Assembly: GCF_022601675.1 (NCBI RefSeq)
Contig: NZ_JAKVIL010000011.1
Location: forward strand, 62,001-126,000
DNA: 64,000 nucleotides
Direction of reading: 5' to 3'
Source: Ancylobacter gelatini
Lineage (GTDB): Bacteria; Pseudomonadota; Alphaproteobacteria; Rhizobiales; Xanthobacteraceae
Part shown: positions 1 to 8,435 of the stretch, in pieces
Position numbering within the stretch: position 1 is the stretch's first letter
How the letters are laid out: each line of letters opens with the position of its first letter
Program-made: the position numbers and the translations under genes
Notes under the pieces: model-generated
Told to the model about the DNA's origin: nothing
Databases searched by the model: none
What the model saw: the letters and a program-made list of their open reading frames with translations, nothing else

Positions 1-50
1 CGGGGCACGAGCCCTGACAGGGTGCCAGAGCGTTCAACGTATTGAAACAT
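1..50 (-). CDS. possible 5' end of a gene running off the window
   Basis: On the minus strand an AAGGAGG motif stands just upstream of two consecutive ATG codons (53-51 and 50-48), and the frame stays open to the window edge, beginning MFQYVERSGTLSG. The second ATG has the better spacing, four bases. This is the right place and strand for the Do-type periplasmic protease gene that often follows hflK-hflC in Rhizobiales, but too little is visible to name it. Bases 51-338 before it hold no other convincing gene. Confidence 0.3.
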   Translation of the reverse strand, partial: MFQYVERSGTLSGLVP

Positions 51-301
51 CATGCCTCCTTCGCGTCGCCGCGTGCCTCTGGCAGGCCGGGGCCGGTGGA
101 TGCCCGAACCCTGCCGCACCGTTCATCGGCAAACGCTTAACCGGGACGCAAGGCGATGCAAGCCAAAACCACGCGAGCATCGCGGGCGCGCGCGGCGGAC
201 GATTGCAATGGCGATGGCACGGGCAATGACGTGGAGAGGGCGGGCGGCGGGCTCGCCGCCATCGCGCGGGCACGGGACGTGGCCCGGCCGGGCGTGAAGC
301 G

Positions 302-324
302 GCCGGGAGACGACGTCTCCCGGC
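302..324 (-). terminator. hairpin downstream of the hflK-hflC-DUF2065 operon
   Basis: A perfect inverted repeat with 10-bp arms (302-311 and 315-324) and a 3-base loop begins 15 bases after the stop codon of the DUF2065 gene. No U-rich tail follows on the minus strand, so it may stabilise the mRNA end or assist termination rather than act alone. Confidence 0.5.
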
Positions 325-338
325 ACGCGGAGCAATTT

Positions 339-524
339 TCAGCTGCGCATCAGCCAAACCAATACAAGGCCGAGAACTGCGCCGACCAGCCCCGCAATTC
401 GCAGGGGCTGGTCGGGCAGTTGGTCGATCGAGATCATGGCGCGGCGCACGGCACCCGGCACGGCGGCAAGGAGCAGACCCTCGATGACCAGCACGAGACC
501 GAGCGCGACGATGAGATCAGACAT
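339..524 (-). CDS. DUF2065 family small inner-membrane protein
   Basis: This 61-residue protein consists almost entirely of two hydrophobic segments, roughly residues 3-22 and 41-59, joined by a short charged linker. That is the pattern of the DUF2065 (YjeT-like) family. It lies 12 bases after the hflC stop codon on the same strand, so it is the third gene of the hflK-hflC operon. The family commonly sits at this position in proteobacteria, which suggests a link to the HflKC membrane complex. No biochemical function is established. Confidence 0.85.
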   Translation of the reverse strand: MSDLIVALGLVLVIEGLLLAAVPGAVRRAMISIDQLPDQPLRIAGLVGAVLGLVLVWLMRS

Positions 525-536
525 CGTCGCGCGGCG

Positions 537-1472
537 TCAGTTCGCGGGCTGGGCAGGTGCGGGAGCTGCCGCGCCCGGAGTTGCCGGCGGGGTCAGCGGT
601 GTGCCCGGCGCGCCCGGATCGTTGAAGAACCTGAAGAAGTTCGAATCCGGCGACAGCACCATGCGGGTGTCGGCGCCCTTCATCGAGGCTTCATAGGCCT
701 GCATCGAGCGGTAGAAGTCGAAGAAACCCTTATCCTGCCCGTAAGCCTGGGCGAAGATGTCGTTGCGTTCGGCTTCGCCCTGGCCGCGGAGCTGGTCGGC
801 GGTCGAGGTGGCCTCGGCGACGATGATGGTCGAGTCGCGGTCGGCGCGGGAGCGGATGGTCTGCGCCGCCTCGCCGCCCTGGGCGCGGATTTCCGACGCT
901 TCGCGCTGGCGCTCGGTCTGCATGCGCTGGAACACCGCCTGGCTGTTGGCCTCCGGCAGGTCGGCGCGGCGGATGCGCACGTCGAGCACGTTGATGCCGA
1001 ATCCAGCGGCCTCGCGGTTCACCTGGTCGCGGATGCGCGCCATCAGCACCTCGCGCTCGTCGCGCACCACCTGGATGAAGGTGGATTCGCCGAGCACCCG
1101 GCGCAGCGCCGAGTTGAGGATGGTGGCGAGCCGCGAATTGGCGCCCTCGATGGTGCCGACCGACTGGTAGAAGCGCAGCGGGTTGGTGATGGCGTAGCGC
1201 GCGAACGCGTCCACCACCAGGCGCTTCTGGTCGGAGGCGATGACTTCCTGCGAGGGGTTTTCGAGGTCGAGGATGCGCTTGTCGAGCAGGATCACGCTGT
1301 CGACCAGCGGGATCTTGGCGTTGAGGCCCGGCTGTTCGATCACGCGGATCGGTTCGCCGAAGCGCAGCACCAGCGCCTGCTGGGTCTGGTAGACGGTGAA
1401 CAGCGCCGAATACGCGACCACGAGCACGGCCGCGATCAGGATGGCAAGGATGAGACCAAGGCTGTTCTTCAT
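537..1472 (-). CDS. hflC: HflC, membrane protease modulator subunit
   Basis: At 311 residues this has the layout of HflC: a short cytoplasmic start, one membrane anchor (about residues 5-25), an SPFH/band-7 domain with the typical QQALVLRFG entry, then a long helical region. The C-terminus is proline- and alanine-rich. HflC pairs with HflK in a large periplasm-facing cage that surrounds FtsH and limits its proteolysis of membrane proteins. The ATG overlaps the hflK stop codon (ATGA), implying translational coupling. Length and gene order are normal for the family. Confidence 0.95.
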   Translation of the reverse strand: MKNSLGLILAILIAAVLVVAYSALFTVYQTQQALVLRFGEPIRVIEQPGLNAKIPLVDSVILLDKRILDLENPSQEVIASDQKRLVVDAFARYAITNPLRFYQSVGTIEGANSRLATILNSALRRVLGESTFIQVVRDEREVLMARIRDQVNREAAGFGINVLDVRIRRADLPEANSQAVFQRMQTERQREASEIRAQGGEAAQTIRSRADRDSTIIVAEATSTADQLRGQGEAERNDIFAQAYGQDKGFFDFYRSMQAYEASMKGADTRMVLSPDSNFFRFFNDPGAPGTPLTPPATPGAAAPAPAQPAN

Positions 1473-2623
1473 CGGGCGGCTCCCTGAGCGGCCGGAGTGG
1501 TCGATCGGGGTTCAAGCGCGCCAAGCGGCAGATAGGGCACGACGCCCGACTGGCCGCTGGCGGCAGGATCGATCACAACCTTGTCCATGCCGGCGAACAC
1601 GCGCTCCATGGTTTCGAGATAGAGCCGCTGGCGCGTCACGTCGGGGGCCTTCTGGTATTCGCCGAGCACGCTCAGGAAGCGGGCGGCCTGACCGCGCGCC
1701 TCGATGATCGCGCGTTCCTTGTAGCCTTCCGCGCCCTGGGTGATGCGGGCGGCCTCGCCGCGCGCCTCGGGGACGACGCGGTTGGCATAGGCCTGGGCCT
1801 CGTTCTGCAGGCGCTCGGCGTCGGCGCGTGCTGCCTGCACGTCGCGGAACGCGTCGATGACCTGCTGCGGCGGGTCGACCTTCTGGAGCTGGACCTGAGT
1901 GACGAGAATGCCGGACTGATAGCTGTCCAGCGTGCGCTGCATCAGCTCATGCACCGCGGTCTCGATGTTCTGGCGGGCCCCGGTGAGGATCGGCTGGATG
2001 TTGGTCCGCCCGATCACCTCGCGCATCGCGCTCTCGGCCACCGCCTTGATGGTGCCCTCGGGGTTCTGCACGTTGAACAGATAATTGGCGGCGCCGACAT
2101 CCTCGGTCGAGCCGGCGGCGGCGGGCTTCACCATCCAGAACACCGCGAATTCGACATCGACGATGTTCTCGTCGCCGGTGAGCATCTGGCTCTCCTCGGC
2201 GATGGTGCGGGCCGTCGCGCCGCGGCGCGGATCGTCGCTCGAGCGGGTGCCGATGTCGATGCGGTTGACGCGCGTGACCTGCGGGGTCAGCACGGTCTCG
2301 ATCGGGTAGGGGAGATGGTAGTTCAGGCCGGGATTCGAGGTGCCCACGAACTTGCCGAAGCGCAGCACCACGCCCTGCTCGTCGGGCTGGACCCGGTAGA
2401 AGCCGGACAGCAGCCACACCAACACGGCGACCGCCACGATGGCGATGATTCCCTTGGACGAACCGAAGCCGCCGGGCATCACGCCCCGAAGCTTGTCCTG
2501 TCCGCGCCGGATCAGATCCTCGAGATCGGGAGAATTAGGCCCTGGCGTTTGCGGGCCATTGCCCCAGGGACCGCGTGGACCGCCACCACCCCATGGTCCA
2601 CCGCTCTGGTTCTTCCACGACAT
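1469..2623 (-). CDS. hflK: HflK, membrane protease modulator subunit
   Basis: This 384-residue protein opens with a glycine-, proline- and tryptophan-rich cytoplasmic segment (about residues 1-35), typical of HflK. A transmembrane helix follows near residues 59-79, then an SPFH domain starting around RVQPDEQGVVLRFG and a long coiled region ending near residue 350. It forms the HflKC complex with the product of the next gene and controls access of FtsH to its substrates. A GGGAG ribosome-binding site precedes the ATG, and a good promoter lies about 120 bases upstream. Confidence 0.95.
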   Translation of the reverse strand: MSWKNQSGGPWGGGGPRGPWGNGPQTPGPNSPDLEDLIRRGQDKLRGVMPGGFGSSKGIIAIVAVAVLVWLLSGFYRVQPDEQGVVLRFGKFVGTSNPGLNYHLPYPIETVLTPQVTRVNRIDIGTRSSDDPRRGATARTIAEESQMLTGDENIVDVEFAVFWMVKPAAAGSTEDVGAANYLFNVQNPEGTIKAVAESAMREVIGRTNIQPILTGARQNIETAVHELMQRTLDSYQSGILVTQVQLQKVDPPQQVIDAFRDVQAARADAERLQNEAQAYANRVVPEARGEAARITQGAEGYKERAIIEARGQAARFLSVLGEYQKAPDVTRQRLYLETMERVFAGMDKVVIDPAASGQSGVVPYLPLGALEPRSTTPAAQGAAR

Positions 2624-2742
2624 TCCGCGGCTACTCCCATCTTGCGCGCCCGATACGCCCGGGCCCGCATGTGGCGCAGCCGTCAGACATGCTCGTGCTG
2701 AAAAGACCCGCGCCTTCCTGAAGCAAAAGACGCAGCGAGGCG

Positions 2743-2771
2743 GTTATAGGTGACGAAACACCACGTTACAA
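2743..2771 (-). promoter_or_regulatory. predicted sigma-70-type promoter of hflKC
   Basis: Read on the minus strand, TTGTAA (2771-2766) and TATAAC (2748-2743) are separated by exactly 17 bases. Transcription would start near 2736, giving a leader of about 110 bases for hflK. The site lies in the gap between the ribbon-helix-helix gene and hflK, so hflKC need not depend on transcription from upstream. Confidence 0.65.
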
Positions 2772-2809
2772 CGCGTCCTCGCGAGCGGTCATATGGGAAA
2801 GCCGTACTG

Positions 2810-3088
2810 TTACGCAACGGTAGATCTGGCCGCGATGCCGCGATCGTTATGTTCGCTGCCCTCGCGCGCCGTCGGCGGGTTCCGGTAGTGGGCGAGCACA
2901 TACAGGCGGATCGCCGACGACAGATTGCCCTGATTGCGGCCTGAATCGATCGACGCCACGATTTCCGACAGGGTGCTGCGCCGATTGGCGGCAATTTCCT
3001 TAAGGGCATCCCAGAACTGATCTTCCAGGCTGACGCTGGTCTTGTGCCCGGCAATCACAATCGACCGCTTAACCACAGGGCTCTTCAT
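2810..3088 (-). CDS. ribbon-helix-helix domain protein
   Basis: The 92-residue product carries a short beta strand (RSIVIAGHKTSVSLE) followed by two helices. This matches the RHH_4-type ribbon-helix-helix fold found in small alphaproteobacterial DNA-binding proteins. The C-terminal 25 residues look disordered. Its start codon overlaps the stop of the DUF4169 gene by four bases (ATGA), so the two are co-translated. The pairing of DUF4169 with an RHH protein suggests a small regulatory unit, possibly autoregulating. Its target sites are unknown. Confidence 0.8.
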   Translation of the reverse strand: MKSPVVKRSIVIAGHKTSVSLEDQFWDALKEIAANRRSTLSEIVASIDSGRNQGNLSSAIRLYVLAHYRNPPTAREGSEHNDRGIAARSTVA

Positions 3089-3273
3089 GTTTCATCCTCT
3101 CGTATCCGCAAATGACCATCCAGCGACGCCGCCCCCAAACGTTCCGCGGTCCGCTCCGCCTCGCGCTGGACCTTCGTCCGGCCGAATTCCAAACGCCGCG
3201 CCGCGGCAGTTTGTTCCGCTTGCTCCCGAGCAATTTTTTTCCGGTGACGCCGAAGATTGATGATGTCTGCCAT
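3085..3273 (-). CDS. DUF4169 family protein
   Basis: The 62-residue sequence begins MADIINLRRHRK and is highly charged and helical, with the FGRTKVQRE core seen in DUF4169 proteins. I chose the ATG at 3273 because a GGGAG motif lies eight bases upstream and because family members start at this MADIINLR. An ATG two codons earlier is too close to that motif. Function is unknown. It is translationally coupled to the downstream ribbon-helix-helix gene and shares its promoter region with the divergent fumC side. Confidence 0.8.
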   Translation of the reverse strand: MADIINLRRHRKKIAREQAEQTAAARRLEFGRTKVQREAERTAERLGAASLDGHLRIREDET

Positions 3274-3722
3274 AGGCATTCTCCCGTAGGCATCCTCTGC
3301 ACGGAGTACCGTTTCAGTCAACATATTGAACGCCCGACCTTCAATCAATTCTTTAAAATGCACATATCTTTCAGTAACTTAAAACAAAGTCACGGTGGGA
3401 AATATTCAAAGCGCGCGCCGCGCGTCTGGCGGAGGTGGGAAAATTCCGTAATGCAACCAAATTCTATCTAGTCCGCTCTTGGTCCGGGCCGGTGGAAATA
3501 TTTGGCGCGGGGCACGCGCCCTCGCGCATTACTGTTACCCAAATACCCTGTTGTCTTGGTGCGGATGGTATCGGCAGGAGGGGACCGGCGCGGGCCGCAC
3601 TGGCCCGAGGTCGCATTTGCCCGTCTCGCGGCTCATGCTAAACCGGCCCCGCGCTCACGGGAGGGAGCCTGTGCCGCGCTTGTGTCGCTTTCATGGACGC
3701 ATCCACCCGAAAGGCTTGCCGC
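3274..3722. other. 449-bp intergenic region between DUF4169 and fumC
   Basis: No gene is supported here. Short open frames of about 60-95 codons on the plus strand lack ribosome-binding sites and recognisable sequence. The part from about 3290 to 3480 is clearly more AT-rich than the surrounding chromosome and probably contains the divergent promoters for the DUF4169/RHH pair and for fumC. I could not identify a convincing -35/-10 pair. Confidence 0.5.
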
Positions 3723-5114
3723 ATGACCAAGACCCGCATCGAAACCGATACGTTTGGCCCCATTGAGGTGGAGAGCGACAAGTATTGGGGCGCGCAGGCG
3801 CAGCGCTCGCTCGGCAATTTCAAGATCGGCTGGGAAAAGCAGCCGCTGCCGATCGTCCGCGCGCTGGGCGTCATCAAGCGGGCCGCCGCCGAGACCAATC
3901 TCGCGCTGGGCCGGCTTGACCCGGCTCTGGCCAAGACGATCGTGAGCGCCGCGCAGGAAGTGATCGACGGCAAGCTGGACGCGCATTTCCCGCTCGCGGT
4001 CTGGCAGACCGGCTCCGGCACACAGTCCAACATGAACGCCAACGAGGTGATCTCCAACCGCGCGATCGAGATGCTTGGCGGTGAGATGGGCTCGAAGAAG
4101 CCGGTTCACCCTAACGATCATGTGAACATGAGCCAGTCGTCCAACGACACCTACCCGACCGCGATGCATATCGCGGCCGCCGAGGAAGTCGTTCACCGGC
4201 TGCTTCCCGCCCTGACCCGGCTGCGCGACGCGCTGGCGCAGAAGTCGAAGGCCTGGGAGCACATCATCAAGATCGGCCGCACCCACACCCAGGACGCGAC
4301 GCCTCTGACCCTTGGCCAGGAGTTCTCCGGCTACACCCAGCAGGTGAGCAACGGCATCACGCGTATTGAATTGACGCTGCCGGCACTGATGGAACTCGCG
4401 CAGGGCGGCACCGCGGTCGGCACTGGCCTCAATGCGCCGGTGGGGTTTGCCGAGCAGGTCGCGGCCCGGATCGCCGACATTACCGGCCTGCCCTTCACCT
4501 CGGCGCCCAACAAGTTCGAAGCGCTCGCCGCGCATGACGCCATGGTGTTCACCCACGGCGCCATCAACACGGTCGCCGCCTCGCTGTTCAAGATCGCAAA
4601 CGACATCCGCCTGCTCGGCTCGGGCCCGCGCTCGGGCCTTGGCGAACTGTCGTTGCCGGAGAATGAGCCGGGCTCCTCGATCATGCCGGGCAAGGTAAAC
4701 CCGACGCAGTGCGAGGCGCTCACCCAGGTCTGCGTGCAGATCTTCGGCAATAATGCCGCGCTGACCTTCGCCGGCAGCCAGGGCCATTTCGAGCTGAACG
4801 TCTACAACCCGGTCATGGCCTACAACTTCCTGCAGTCGGTGCGACTGATGGCCGACGCCGCGGACAGCTTCACAGAGCATTGCGTGGTCGGCATCGAGGC
4901 GCGCGAGGACAACATCAAGGCGGCGCTGGAGCGTTCGCTGATGCTGGTCACCGCGCTTGCCCCGAAGATCGGCTACGACAACGCCGCCAAGATCGCCAAG
5001 ACCGCGCACAAGAACGGCACCACGCTGCGCGAAGAGGCGGTCGGCGGCGGCTACGTTACCAATGAGGAATTCGACGCCGTTGTCCGCCCGGAAAACATGA
5101 TCTCGCCGGGCTGA
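3723..5114 (+). CDS. fumC: fumarate hydratase class II
   Basis: This is a 463-residue class II fumarase, which interconverts fumarate and malate in the TCA cycle without an iron-sulfur cluster. The aspartase/fumarase signature [11 protein letters not shown] is at about residues 317-327. The active-site segments SGTQSNMN and [14 protein letters not shown] are also present. I took the ATG at 3723, where family members begin ([16 protein letters not shown]), rather than the in-frame ATG ten codons earlier. It appears to be transcribed alone. Confidence 0.97.
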   Translation: MTKTRIETDTFGPIEVESDKYWGAQAQRSLGNFKIGWEKQPLPIVRALGVIKRAAAETNLALGRLDPALAKTIVSAAQEVIDGKLDAHFPLAVWQTGSGTQSNMNANEVISNRAIEMLGGEMGSKKPVHPNDHVNMSQSSNDTYPTAMHIAAAEEVVHRLLPALTRLRDALAQKSKAWEHIIKIGRTHTQDATPLTLGQEFSGYTQQVSNGITRIELTLPALMELAQGGTAVGTGLNAPVGFAEQVAARIADITGLPFTSAPNKFEALAAHDAMVFTHGAINTVAASLFKIANDIRLLGSGPRSGLGELSLPENEPGSSIMPGKVNPTQCEALTQVCVQIFGNNAALTFAGSQGHFELNVYNPVMAYNFLQSVRLMADAADSFTEHCVVGIEAREDNIKAALERSLMLVTALAPKIGYDNAAKIAKTAHKNGTTLREEAVGGGYVTNEEFDAVVRPENMISPG

Positions 5115-5226
5115 TTGCCGTTCATCTCATATTCATCTGGATGAATGCGTGTTTATTTAAGTAAAAATGCAGTAGTAATTAGACATTACCGAAGTTTCAT
5201 TTGAAGCTTCCGTTGTTTCACGTCAA

Positions 5227-5263
5227 CATCGGCCTCATCCTCGACATGGAGATGAGGCCGATG
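5227..5263 (+). promoter_or_regulatory. 13-bp perfect hairpin enclosing the start codon of the LTXXQ gene
   Basis: CATCGGCCTCATC (5227-5239) is followed after 11 bases by its exact reverse complement GATGAGGCCGATG (5251-5263). The last three bases are the likely ATG start codon of the downstream gene, and the loop holds most of the GGAG ribosome-binding motif (5248-5251). Folded in RNA, the element would block initiation. As DNA it could be an operator. The AT-rich segment at about 5140-5220 upstream is a likely promoter region. Confidence 0.6.
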
Positions 5264-5920
5264 AAACGCACTATCCTAGTCGCTACCGCCGCCGCCCTTC
5301 TGGCCAGCGCCACCTTCGGCGTTGCCGCTTCCGGTCCGCATATGTGGGGCCACCGCGCCGGCGACATGCCGCGTCCTTCCCCCGAGCAGATGGCCGAGAA
5401 CGCCGGTGCCTTCGCCGATGCGCGCATCGCCGCGCTAAAGGCCGGGCTGCGCCTCACCTCCGAGCAGGAGAAGCTGTGGCCGGCGCTGGAGACCGCGTTG
5501 CGCGCCTCGTCCGACCAGCGAATCGAAGCCCGCAAGGAATGGCGCGAGCAGCGCGCAGAACGGCGCGGCGCGAAGGGCGACGCCGCAAGTCGCGGTGAAC
5601 GTCCCGATGCCATCGAGGGGCTGAACGCCCGCGCCGACGCGATGATGGAGCGGGGCGATGCGCTGAAGAAGGTCGCCGAAGCCGCCAAGCCGCTTTATGC
5701 CAGCCTCGACGACGCGCAGAAATTCCGCTTCAACCGGCTGTTTGCCGAGGCGCGCGGCGAGCGCCGCATGGCCTCGTTCGATGGCGGTCGCCATGATCGC
5801 GGCCGTGGCTGGCAGCGGCCGGATGCGCATCACGGCCCGCGTCACGGCGTCGGCCCGGGTGGTTTCGACCGGGACAGCCATCGTGCGCCGCCCCCGCCGC
5901 CGGAAGCCGAGCGGCTTTGA
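5261..5920 (+). CDS. periplasmic LTXXQ-motif (Spy/CpxP-like) protein
   Basis: The 219-residue product starts with a signal peptide (MKRTILVATAAALLASATFGVAAS). A helical domain follows in which LTSEQEKLWPALE gives one LTxxQ motif, and a related segment lies near residue 150. The Spy/CpxP/LTXXQ family contains periplasmic chaperone-like or stress-sensing proteins. The last 60 residues are rich in His, Arg, Gly and Pro, which could bind metal. I preferred the ATG at 5261 because the signal peptide begins there. In-frame ATGs at 5246 and 5252 would add up to five residues. The start codon is inside a perfect hairpin. Confidence 0.8.
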   Translation: MKRTILVATAAALLASATFGVAASGPHMWGHRAGDMPRPSPEQMAENAGAFADARIAALKAGLRLTSEQEKLWPALETALRASSDQRIEARKEWREQRAERRGAKGDAASRGERPDAIEGLNARADAMMERGDALKKVAEAAKPLYASLDDAQKFRFNRLFAEARGERRMASFDGGRHDRGRGWQRPDAHHGPRHGVGPGGFDRDSHRAPPPPPEAERL

Positions 5921-5943
5921 GGCTCGACTGACGCGACATAGGC

Positions 5944-5981
5944 GACATCACCCCGGCCGGTCCGCCAGTCGGGGTGATGTC
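5944..5981. terminator. bidirectional terminator-like hairpin
   Basis: A perfect 12-bp stem (5944-5955 with 5970-5981) and 14-base loop lies between the convergent LTXXQ gene and the GNAT gene, 23 bases after one stop and 6 bases before the other. A CGTCTT tail follows on the plus strand. Its position between convergent genes supports a shared terminator. Confidence 0.7.
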
Positions 5982-5986
5982 CGTCT

Positions 5987-6466
5987 TCAGTCCGCCGCCA
6001 GCTTTTCGAGCGCGGCGCCGGTGACACGCTGCACCGTCCATTCGTCCATCGGCGCCGCGCCGATCGAACGGTAGAACCGGATCGCCGGTTCGTTCCAGTT
6101 CAGCACCCACCATTCGAAGCGGCCGAGCCCTTCGGTCACGCAGCGCTTCGCCAGGTGCTTCATCAGCGTGGTCGCGATGCCGTTGCCGCGAAAGGCCGGC
6201 CGGACATACAGGTCTTCGAGATAGAGCCCGTGCCGGCCGCGGAAGGTCGAGTAATTGTAGAACCACAGCGCGAAGCCCGCCGGCTCGCCGTTCCATTCCG
6301 CGATGTCGCAGAACGCCTTGGGATTGGCGCCGAACAGCGCGGCCTCGATATCCCCGATCCCGGCCTCCACCTCGTGCAGCAGCTTCTCGTAATCGGCGAG
6401 CTCGCGCACGAAGGACAGGATCAGGGCGGCGTCTTCCGGCCGGGCCGGGCGGATGGCGAGGGTCAT
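5987..6466 (-). CDS. GNAT family N-acetyltransferase, diamine/thialysine type
   Basis: This 159-residue enzyme has the acetyl-CoA binding signature RGNGIA at residues 93-98, preceded by LYLEDLYVRP. That combination resembles spermidine/spermine and thialysine N-acetyltransferases, so a small amine or amino-acid side chain is the likely acceptor. The LNWNEPAIRFYRSIGA segment is the usual C-terminal GNAT motif. Its ATG overlaps the thyA stop codon by one base (TGATG), making it the second gene of a thyA operon. The exact substrate cannot be read from sequence. Confidence 0.85.
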   Translation of the reverse strand: MTLAIRPARPEDAALILSFVRELADYEKLLHEVEAGIGDIEAALFGANPKAFCDIAEWNGEPAGFALWFYNYSTFRGRHGLYLEDLYVRPAFRGNGIATTLMKHLAKRCVTEGLGRFEWWVLNWNEPAIRFYRSIGAAPMDEWTVQRVTGAALEKLAAD

Positions 6467-7260
6467 CAGACCGCGACCGACGCCTTGATGGCGGGGTAGG
6501 GGTCGTATCCCTCGATCGCGATGTCCTCGAACCGGAAGGCGAACAGGTCGGTCACGTCCGGGTTGAGGCGCAGCGTGGGCAGTGTGCGGGGGCTACGCGA
6601 AAGCTGTTCATGCGCCTGTTCCAGATGGTTCAGGTACAGGTGCACGTCGCCGAAGGAATGCACGAAGTCGCCGGGCTTCAGCCCCGTCACCTGCGCCACC
6701 ATGTGGGTGAGCAGCGCATAGGAGGCGATGTTGAACGGCACACCGAGGAAGCTGTCGGCCGAGCGCTGGTAGAGCTGGCAGGACAGCCTGCCGTCGGCGA
6801 CATAAAACTGGAACAGGCAATGGCAGGGCGGCAGTGCCATCTTCGGCACGTCCGCCGGGTTCCAGGCCGAGACGATCAGCCGGCGCGAATCCGGGTTGCG
6901 GCGGATATCGGCGAGAAGCTGGACGATCTGGTCGATCACCCCACCCTTGCCGTCCGGCCAGGAGCGCCATTGGTGACCATAGACCGGGCCGAGATCGCCG
7001 CGCTCATCGGCCCACTCGTCCCAGATGCGAACGCCATTGGCCTTGAGATAGGCAATGTTGGTGTCGCCAGCGAGGAACCACAGCAATTCGTGGATGATCG
7101 ACTTCAGGTGCAGCTTCTTGGTGGTGACCAGCGGGAAGCCATCGGACAGGTCGAAGCGCATCTGGTGGCCGAACACGGAGAGCGTGCCGGTGCCGGTGCG
7201 GTCGTCCTTGCGCGTGCCCTCGCGCAGGGTGCGTTCCAGAAGCTCGTGATATTGCCGCAT
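6466..7260 (-). CDS. thyA: thymidylate synthase
   Basis: The 264-residue sequence has the length of the Escherichia coli enzyme. It carries the catalytic cysteine in [14 protein letters not shown] at residue 146, the RxxTGT segment near residue 21 and the dUMP-binding [10 protein letters not shown] region. It makes dTMP from dUMP using methylenetetrahydrofolate, which becomes dihydrofolate and is recycled by FolA, encoded 7 kb away. A TATATT element at 7295-7300 on the minus strand is a plausible -10 box. The gene is co-transcribed with the downstream acetyltransferase. Confidence 0.98.
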   Translation of the reverse strand: MRQYHELLERTLREGTRKDDRTGTGTLSVFGHQMRFDLSDGFPLVTTKKLHLKSIIHELLWFLAGDTNIAYLKANGVRIWDEWADERGDLGPVYGHQWRSWPDGKGGVIDQIVQLLADIRRNPDSRRLIVSAWNPADVPKMALPPCHCLFQFYVADGRLSCQLYQRSADSFLGVPFNIASYALLTHMVAQVTGLKPGDFVHSFGDVHLYLNHLEQAHEQLSRSPRTLPTLRLNPDVTDLFAFRFEDIAIEGYDPYPAIKASVAV

Positions 7261-7302
7261 CGTTCCGTGCCGATTCGCTGTCCGCCAAGCTGCTCAATAT
7301 AG

Positions 7303-7334
7303 GCGTGGAGGCGAGTTTGCGCCCGCCTCCACGC
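7303..7334 (-). terminator. 11-bp hairpin between the exported small protein gene and thyA
   Basis: A perfect inverted repeat (7303-7313 with 7324-7334) with a 10-base loop lies downstream of the gene at 7376-7774 and just upstream of the probable thyA promoter. The minus-strand tail is CTATATT, which is also a -10-like sequence, so the hairpin may insulate thyA from upstream transcription. Confidence 0.45.
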
Positions 7335-7375
7335 GATCAGCCGTTATGCACCCTGTGGAGTGCTGTGGACAGGCG

Positions 7376-7774
7376 TCAGTCGCAGACCGTGCTGACGGTG
7401 ATCAGCCCGCTCCGGGTTTCGCGCTCCACCGTGCGGCAGTCCTCGTCGAAGCCACGGGAGACCTCATCCGGCGGCAGGGGCGCCAGATCGCGCGGACCGG
7501 CCTCCCGCACATAGACCTCATTGGCATAAGGCCCGCCGATGGGTTCGCGGACGATCACGCGCGCGGGGGCCTCGCGCACCACCATGGGCGCTTCGCGGAT
7601 GATGATCCGCTCCGGCGGCACGAAAACATGGCCGCGATCATCCATGCCCGGCGGCGGAAGCTGGACGTAGTAGCCCTCGACATAGCTCTGCTGGGCGACG
7701 CCGGGCGTGGCGGAGAGCGCGAGCGCGCCGAGAGCCGCGGCGGCGGCGCCAAAGGTCAGTCGAGCAAGTTTCAT
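7376..7774 (-). CDS. small exported protein of unknown function
   Basis: The 132-residue product has a clear signal peptide (MKLARLTFGAAAAALGALALSATPGVAQ). The short mature part contains a repeated REAP(M/A)xVxVRE pattern near the middle and two cysteines near the C-terminus (DEDCRTVERETRSGLITVSTVCD), which could form a disulfide. GAGGAG lies seven bases before the ATG, fixing the start. I do not recognise a named family. It is single, flanked by thyA downstream and a divergent small gene upstream. Confidence 0.7.
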   Translation of the reverse strand: MKLARLTFGAAAAALGALALSATPGVAQQSYVEGYYVQLPPPGMDDRGHVFVPPERIIIREAPMVVREAPARVIVREPIGGPYANEVYVREAGPRDLAPLPPDEVSRGFDEDCRTVERETRSGLITVSTVCD

Positions 7775-8015
7775 CGTTCTGCTCCTCGTCTGCTCCCCCA
7801 GCCCGGGAGGCAACGGTAGGCGTCACGTAACGTTCCCCGTTCCGCGATGGCGGCAATGGGGTCATTTCGTGGCGTCGCGCAGCCGGGCCGCGCACGGCAC
7901 GCGACGAATTGCCGATGATCGTGCGATGATCCGAGCGACGACGCGGGAACTCCCATGCGTGGGCGCACTTATCCTTGCGTCTAGATTTACCGTTTTGGCA
8001 GCAGGGAGAACGCCG

Positions 8016-8327
8016 ATGGACGCGACCGAGCGCATGAGCCGCGAGCTGGAACGGGCCCGAATCCATCTCAGCCGGCTTGAGAAGGATGCCACCCATCCGC
8101 TGGATTTCACCGTGCAGGAATCGCACACCGCCCCCTCGCTCATCCTGCGGGCGGGTCAGCATCTGCGCAGCGCGCATTCCGATGTCAGCCTCGATTACGA
8201 GTTGATGCGCCAGCTTCTGATCGAGGCCCTGCGCACCCGGATTGCCGAACTGGACGAAAAGCTGGTGGGCACCGCGCCGGCTCTTTCACTCGACGAACTG
8301 CAATATGGCGACCAGACCGAAGCCTGA
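8016..8327 (+). CDS. small cytoplasmic protein of unknown function
   Basis: The 103-residue product is acidic, soluble and largely helical, with no signal peptide or membrane segment. The ATG at 8016 has GGGAG seven bases upstream, and the gene ends just before a strong hairpin terminator, so it looks like a real single-gene unit. Repeated short helices (ERMSRELERARIHLSRLEKDA and YELMRQLLIEALRTRIAELDEK) suggest a coiled-coil or helical bundle. No family was recognised. Confidence 0.65.
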   Translation: MDATERMSRELERARIHLSRLEKDATHPLDFTVQESHTAPSLILRAGQHLRSAHSDVSLDYELMRQLLIEALRTRIAELDEKLVGTAPALSLDELQYGDQTEA

Positions 8328-8344
8328 TTGGCGTCATCTGACCC

Positions 8345-8383
8345 GGCAAACGGCGCGTCGCCCACAGGGCAGCGCCGTTTGCC
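8345..8383 (+). terminator. two-part hairpin terminator
   Basis: GGCAAACGGCG (8345-8355) pairs perfectly with 8373-8383, and an inner GCCC/GGGC stem extends the structure. It begins 17 bases after the preceding stop codon and is followed by TCTTCC. It separates the small gene from the tmRNA promoter. Confidence 0.65.
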
Positions 8384-8384
8384 T

Positions 8385-8414
8385 CTTCCAACCGGGCGCG
8401 GCTCTCCCTATATT
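8385..8414 (+). promoter_or_regulatory. candidate ssrA promoter
   Basis: CTTCCA (8385-8390) and TATATT (8409-8414) are separated by 18 bases. Transcription would start at about 8421, shortly before the predicted 5' end of the tmRNA acceptor piece. The -10 is good and the -35 is weak. Confidence 0.5.
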
Positions 8415-8435
8415 CATCGTTGCCGGCGCAAGTCG

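Noticed and set aside
3435-3766. Short plus-strand frames upstream of fumC
   Set aside because: Three overlapping frames of 68-95 codons with no ribosome-binding site or recognisable content; one runs into fumC out of frame.
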